Assembly (NCBI GenBank): GCA_900766355.1
Contig: CAAFVD010000116.1
Span: forward strand, 136,808-200,807
Origin: Candidatus Gastranaerophilales bacterium
GTDB taxonomy: Bacteria > Cyanobacteriota > Vampirovibrionia > Gastranaerophilales > Gastranaerophilaceae
Direction: 5' to 3'
DNA length: 64,000 nucleotides
The stretch's first letter is position 1. The number at the start of each line of letters is the position of its first letter. Made by a program: the position numbers and the translations under genes. The notes under the pieces were generated by a model. That model was not told the DNA's origin and did not search any database. It saw only the letters and a program-made list of their open reading frames with translations. Of the stretch, positions 61,433 through 64,000 are shown in pieces.

Positions 61433-62773
61433 ATGAGTATAAGAAAACCAGTAGTAGCAATAGTTGGACGTCCAAACGTAGGAAAATCTACATTTGTTAA
61501 TCGTCTTATAGGTAACCGTAAATCAATTGTTGATGATTTACCAGGAGTTACACGTGACAGAATTTATTTTGATGTAGAATGGCTACATCGCAATTTTACC
61601 GTAATTGATACAGGAGGAATTATCCCTGGAGATGAAGATGATATTATGGTTTCAATATATGACCAAGCAAAAATAGCTTGTAATGAAGCCGATAGAATCA
61701 TATTTATTGTTGATGGGAAAGAAGGAATAAATCCTGTAGATTATGATATTGCAAACATTTTACGTCAGTCAGGTAAACCAATATTTTTAGCGGTAAACAA
61801 AATTGATTCGCACGAAGCTGCGCTTATGACAGCTGATTTTTACGCATTATCTATTGGTGAGCCTATAGCAATATCTGCACTCCACGGTTCTGGTGGTGTT
61901 GGTGATTTACTAGATTTAGTTACAGAAGGCTTTGTTGCTGATGACGAAGAAGTTGAAGAAGATAAAACTATAAAAATAGCTATAGTTGGTCGTCCTAATG
62001 CAGGTAAATCATCTATCGTAAATTCTCTACTTGGAGAAAAAAGAGTAATCGTATCAGATGTTTCTGGTACAACTCGTGATAGTATCGATAGTCGCCTAAC
62101 TTTTGAAGGACAAGAATATGTAATTATAGACACTGCTGGTATTAGAAAAAAAGCAAAAGTTACTTATGGTGTTGAAAAATTTGCCGTAGATAGAGCAATA
62201 CGTTCAATCAGAGAATGTGATGTTGCACTTCTTGTAATAGATGCAAAAGAAGGAATATCTGACCAAGATAAAAAAATATCATCTATTATAACAGAAGCTG
62301 GTAAGGCTATGATTATTGCTATCAACAAATGGGATTTGATAGAAAACAAAAAATCAAATACAATAAACAAGTTTGAAAAAGAATTGGTTACAGAAATACC
62401 ATTCCTTGATTATGTACCTAAAATCTATGTAAGTGCATTAACTCATCAAAGACTTAATCAAATATTTACAAAAACAAAAGAAGTATATGAACAAGCTACA
62501 AAACGAGTTTCAACAGGTTTATTGAACAAGGTTATAAATGAAGCTTATGTAATGAACCCTCCACAAAGTGTTAAAAATAAACGATTAAGAATTCTATACA
62601 CTACTCAAGTTGGAGTTCAACCACCTACGTTCGTATTGTTCGCTAATAATGCAACTCTTATGAAAGACCATTATAAACGATATATAGAAAACAAATTAAG
62701 AGAAGCTTTTGGATTCTTTGGAACTCCGATAAGAATTTCATTAAGAGAACGTAGTAACAAAGATAAAAAATAA
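61433..62773 (+). CDS. der: Ribosome biogenesis GTPase Der (EngA)
   Basis: Der helps assemble the 50S subunit and carries two tandem GTPase domains. Domain 1 has GRPNVGKST, DTGG and NKID; domain 2 has GRPNAGKSS, DTAG and NKWD; a KH-like domain follows (VNKVINEAYVMNPP, TPIRISLRER). The 446-aa length is normal. I start at the ATG at 61433; an in-frame TTG at 61391 lies ahead of the promoter. Leaderless organisation likely. Confidence 0.97.
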   Translation: MSIRKPVVAIVGRPNVGKSTFVNRLIGNRKSIVDDLPGVTRDRIYFDVEWLHRNFTVIDTGGIIPGDEDDIMVSIYDQAKIACNEADRIIFIVDGKEGINPVDYDIANILRQSGKPIFLAVNKIDSHEAALMTADFYALSIGEPIAISALHGSGGVGDLLDLVTEGFVADDEEVEEDKTIKIAIVGRPNAGKSSIVNSLLGEKRVIVSDVSGTTRDSIDSRLTFEGQEYVIIDTAGIRKKAKVTYGVEKFAVDRAIRSIRECDVALLVIDAKEGISDQDKKISSIITEAGKAMIIAINKWDLIENKKSNTINKFEKELVTEIPFLDYVPKIYVSALTHQRLNQIFTKTKEVYEQATKRVSTGLLNKVINEAYVMNPPQSVKNKRLRILYTTQVGVQPPTFVLFANNATLMKDHYKRYIENKLREAFGFFGTPIRISLRERSNKDKK

Positions 62774-62785
62774 ATTTAAATTATA

Positions 62786-62831
62786 AAAAAGTTGAGGTAT
62801 TAAAACTCAACTTTTTGTTTTAATACCTCAA
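62786..62831. terminator. Overlapping bidirectional terminator, different hairpin on each strand
   Basis: Plus strand: AAAAAGTTGAG (62786-62796) with CTCAACTTTTT (62806-62816) plus T-run ends der. A longer 14-bp stem, TTGAGGTATTAAAA (62792-62805) with TTTTAATACCTCAA (62818-62831), has its T-run (CTTTTTTAT) on the minus strand and can end hsp20. The two hairpins cannot form together. Confidence 0.75.
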
Positions 62832-62864
62832 ACATAGCTTATCTGATTCAAGAAATATTGCAGA

Positions 62865-63317
62865 TTAGTCAACTGTCAATTTTTTCTTGCTGTCTTGTTT
62901 TACTTCCATCTTAGGTGCTGTAATTTTCAATACACCATGTTCAAGTTTTGCTTTAGTTTTATCTATATCAATTTCTTGAGGGAAGTAAATTGTTCTAGAA
63001 AATTCACCATAACTGAATTCTGATTTCTTGTATCCGTCGTGGTCATCTTCTTTTTCTTCTTCTTTTTTAGCGTTGATTGTAATGTAATTACTTTCCATAT
63101 CTATGTCAAGATCTTCTTTCTTTACGCCAGGTAATTCAGCTTTAACCATGTATTCTTTGTCTTTTTCCTTGAGTTCAACTGGCATTGCAAGTTTTTCTTC
63201 TTCCGGAAATCCGTAGTCAGGGAATAGTCCGTCCATGTTACGGCTTAGGATAGAACTAATTTCATCATTAACTGTTTTTAAAAATTTGTCTGGTGTTTTT
63301 TTTATTAAGAATCTCAT
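62865..63317 (-). CDS. Small heat shock protein Hsp20
   Basis: Small heat-shock proteins hold unfolded proteins for refolding. The 150-aa protein has a short variable N-terminus and the alpha-crystallin domain with KAELPGVKKEDLDIDME, the YITINAKKEEE strand, and the GVLKITAPK motif; the C-terminal IxI-like tail is absent or weak (KKLTVD). Start ATG with AAAGGAG. No HrcA/CIRCE site was seen upstream, though the gap contains an inverted repeat. Confidence 0.93.
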   Translation of the reverse strand: MRFLIKKTPDKFLKTVNDEISSILSRNMDGLFPDYGFPEEEKLAMPVELKEKDKEYMVKAELPGVKKEDLDIDMESNYITINAKKEEEKEDDHDGYKKSEFSYGEFSRTIYFPQEIDIDKTKAKLEHGVLKITAPKMEVKQDSKKKLTVD

Positions 63318-63402
63318 AATTTTCTCCTTTCTATTACCTTTTTCTCTCTACACTGTTATTATTGTCCCATTTTTGAAAAAACAGCATTTTTTTAACCAAT
63401 TA

Positions 63403-63426
63403 TTAACAATTCAAGGTAATTGTTAA
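63403..63426. promoter_or_regulatory. Inverted repeat TTAACAATT-N6-AATTGTTAA
   Basis: A perfect 9-bp inverted repeat with 6-bp spacer, between divergent hsp20 and the third SQARLL gene (63318-63588, 271 bp without genes). Candidate operator. TTAACAATT resembles sites seen for AT-rich repressors, but the factor is unknown. Confidence 0.4.
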
Positions 63427-63484
63427 AAGAAAGTTAAGGTTTTCAACATTTAAAACATATATGTAACATTTTCGTAACAATTAT

Positions 63485-63512
63485 TAAAGAAAATATCTAA
63501 TAATGCCGTTAA
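63485..63512 (+). promoter_or_regulatory. Sigma-28-like promoter of the third SQARLL gene
   Basis: TAAA (63485-63488, extended as TAAAGAAA) is followed after 16 bp by GCCGTTAA (63505-63512). The leader to the ATG at 63589 is about 70 nt. Confidence 0.5.
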
Positions 63513-63588
63513 TACAAATAGTTACAAGAGTTGTTTAGTTAAAAAATTTTCGCGGACCACTAAGCAATCTCAAAAATAGGAAAAGAAT

Positions 63589-64000
63589 ATGGGATTATCG
63601 TCATCACAAGCAAGATTGCTCTCCTTAACAAGTAGAATGCATGACATAGAGTATAAAGCTCAACATCTCGAAGCTCAAAAGCTACAGATGGCGAATGAAT
63701 CTGCGCATGTTTATAAAGAATATGATGATGCCCTGAGCAAAACAAAAATACAAGTAAAACAACTAGCTAGCGATGGATCAACCACATATATAGATGCAAC
63801 TTATAACTCTATGAAATCATTAGGTTATACTATGAAGTTTCAAGATGATTACAAACCTATCATTTCTACAGCTACAGAAAATAATTTTAAAGTTGCTGGC
63901 AATAATAGGGATTATTTTATTGCATTAGAATCAGGACGAGTAACTACAACTAATACAAAAGTAAATGGTGTAACAGAAATTTATACTGCAGATCAATTAA
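63589..64000 (+). CDS. SQARLL-family protein, 5' part (cut by window end)
   Basis: The frame opens at an ATG with AGGAAAAG and stays open to base 64000, giving the first 137 residues. The N-terminus GLSSSQARLLSLTSRMHD and the following coiled coil match the two paralogues; from residue 60 it departs into a Thr/Asn/Tyr-rich segment (YIDATYNSMKSLGYT), again a different variable domain. No signal peptide. The gene continues outside the window. The promoter element is the third of the TAAA-N-GCCG type. Confidence 0.8.
   Translation, partial: MGLSSSQARLLSLTSRMHDIEYKAQHLEAQKLQMANESAHVYKEYDDALSKTKIQVKQLASDGSTTYIDATYNSMKSLGYTMKFQDDYKPIISTATENNFKVAGNNRDYFIALESGRVTTTNTKVNGVTEIYTADQL

Noticed and set aside
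63318..63400. CIRCE element for hsp20
   Set aside because: No TTAGCACTC-N9-GAGTGCTAA-type sequence; the inverted repeat at 63403 does not match it.
1..64000. CRISPR array, prophage, rRNA operon or origin of replication
   Set aside because: No regularly spaced repeats of 25-40 bp, no phage structural genes, no rRNA sequence and no DnaA-box cluster were seen.

Overview
The window is AT-rich bacterial DNA, about one third G+C by eye, with densely packed genes on both strands. The organism is most likely a member of the non-photosynthetic cyanobacterial sister class Vampirovibrionia/Melainabacteria, probably the gut order Gastranaerophilales. This rests on remembered family resemblance and was not searched. 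The signs are three paralogous proteins opening with a SxSQARLLxLT(A/S)R signature typical of that order, many short secreted orphans, and a conserved housekeeping set. Lysine/diaminopimelate genes (dapA, dapF) and gmhA (heptose for lipopolysaccharide) point to a diderm cell; almost everything else is chromosomal housekeeping.

Layout. 1-12.2 kb: the end of a CHASE2 adenylate cyclase, recG, an orphan, uvrB, a 950-aa GLUG-repeat protein, a STAS-like protein, dapF, and the rpsF-ssb-rpsR operon. 12.2-26.3 kb: mnmG, an operon of radical SAM/DUF2344 protein, RNase E/G and a small membrane protein, ruvC, a DUF2229 activase-related protein, and a dense minus-strand run (pyruvate-decarboxylase-like enzyme, gmk, coaBC, NIF3, secreted protein). 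26.3-34.4 kb: three exported proteins (two with FlgT/LPP20-like character), an XRE and a TrmB-type regulator, a RipA-like membrane protein and ftsH. 34.5-41.7 kb: an accessory island after tRNA-Ala, holding a possible IS21-type end relic, a DGQHR protein coupled to a 4-TM protein, a complete DpnII-type GATC restriction-modification operon, a second soluble-plus-membrane gene pair, and small orphans. 41.7-64 kb: DEDDh exonuclease, miaB, tRNA-Arg, a U32 peptidase with secF and secD, dapA, a methylthioadenosine phosphorylase, yggT, a class A beta-lactamase-fold protein, gmhA, a degenerate histidine kinase coupled to a MalK-type ATPase, dnaB, ileS with a dicarboxylate/glutamate symporter, the second coiled-coil paralogue, der, hsp20 and the start of the third paralogue.

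Two cross-window patterns stand out. First, all three SQARLL paralogues are preceded by TAAA(or TAAT)-N15/16-GCCG(T)(T/A)A, which looks like a sigma-28/sigma-D (motility-class) promoter; with their conserved ends and variable middles they look like a co-regulated surface or filament-like family. Second, at least eight genes (uvrB, STAS, mnmG, ruvC, trmB-like, dpnA, the 4-TM gene, der, and perhaps a coiled-coil gene) have a -10 hexamer ending 6-7 bp before the ATG and no Shine-Dalgarno, so they are probably transcribed as leaderless mRNAs, often from an extended -10 (TGn) promoter.

All calls come from reading the sequence and remembered family motifs; no database search was run.
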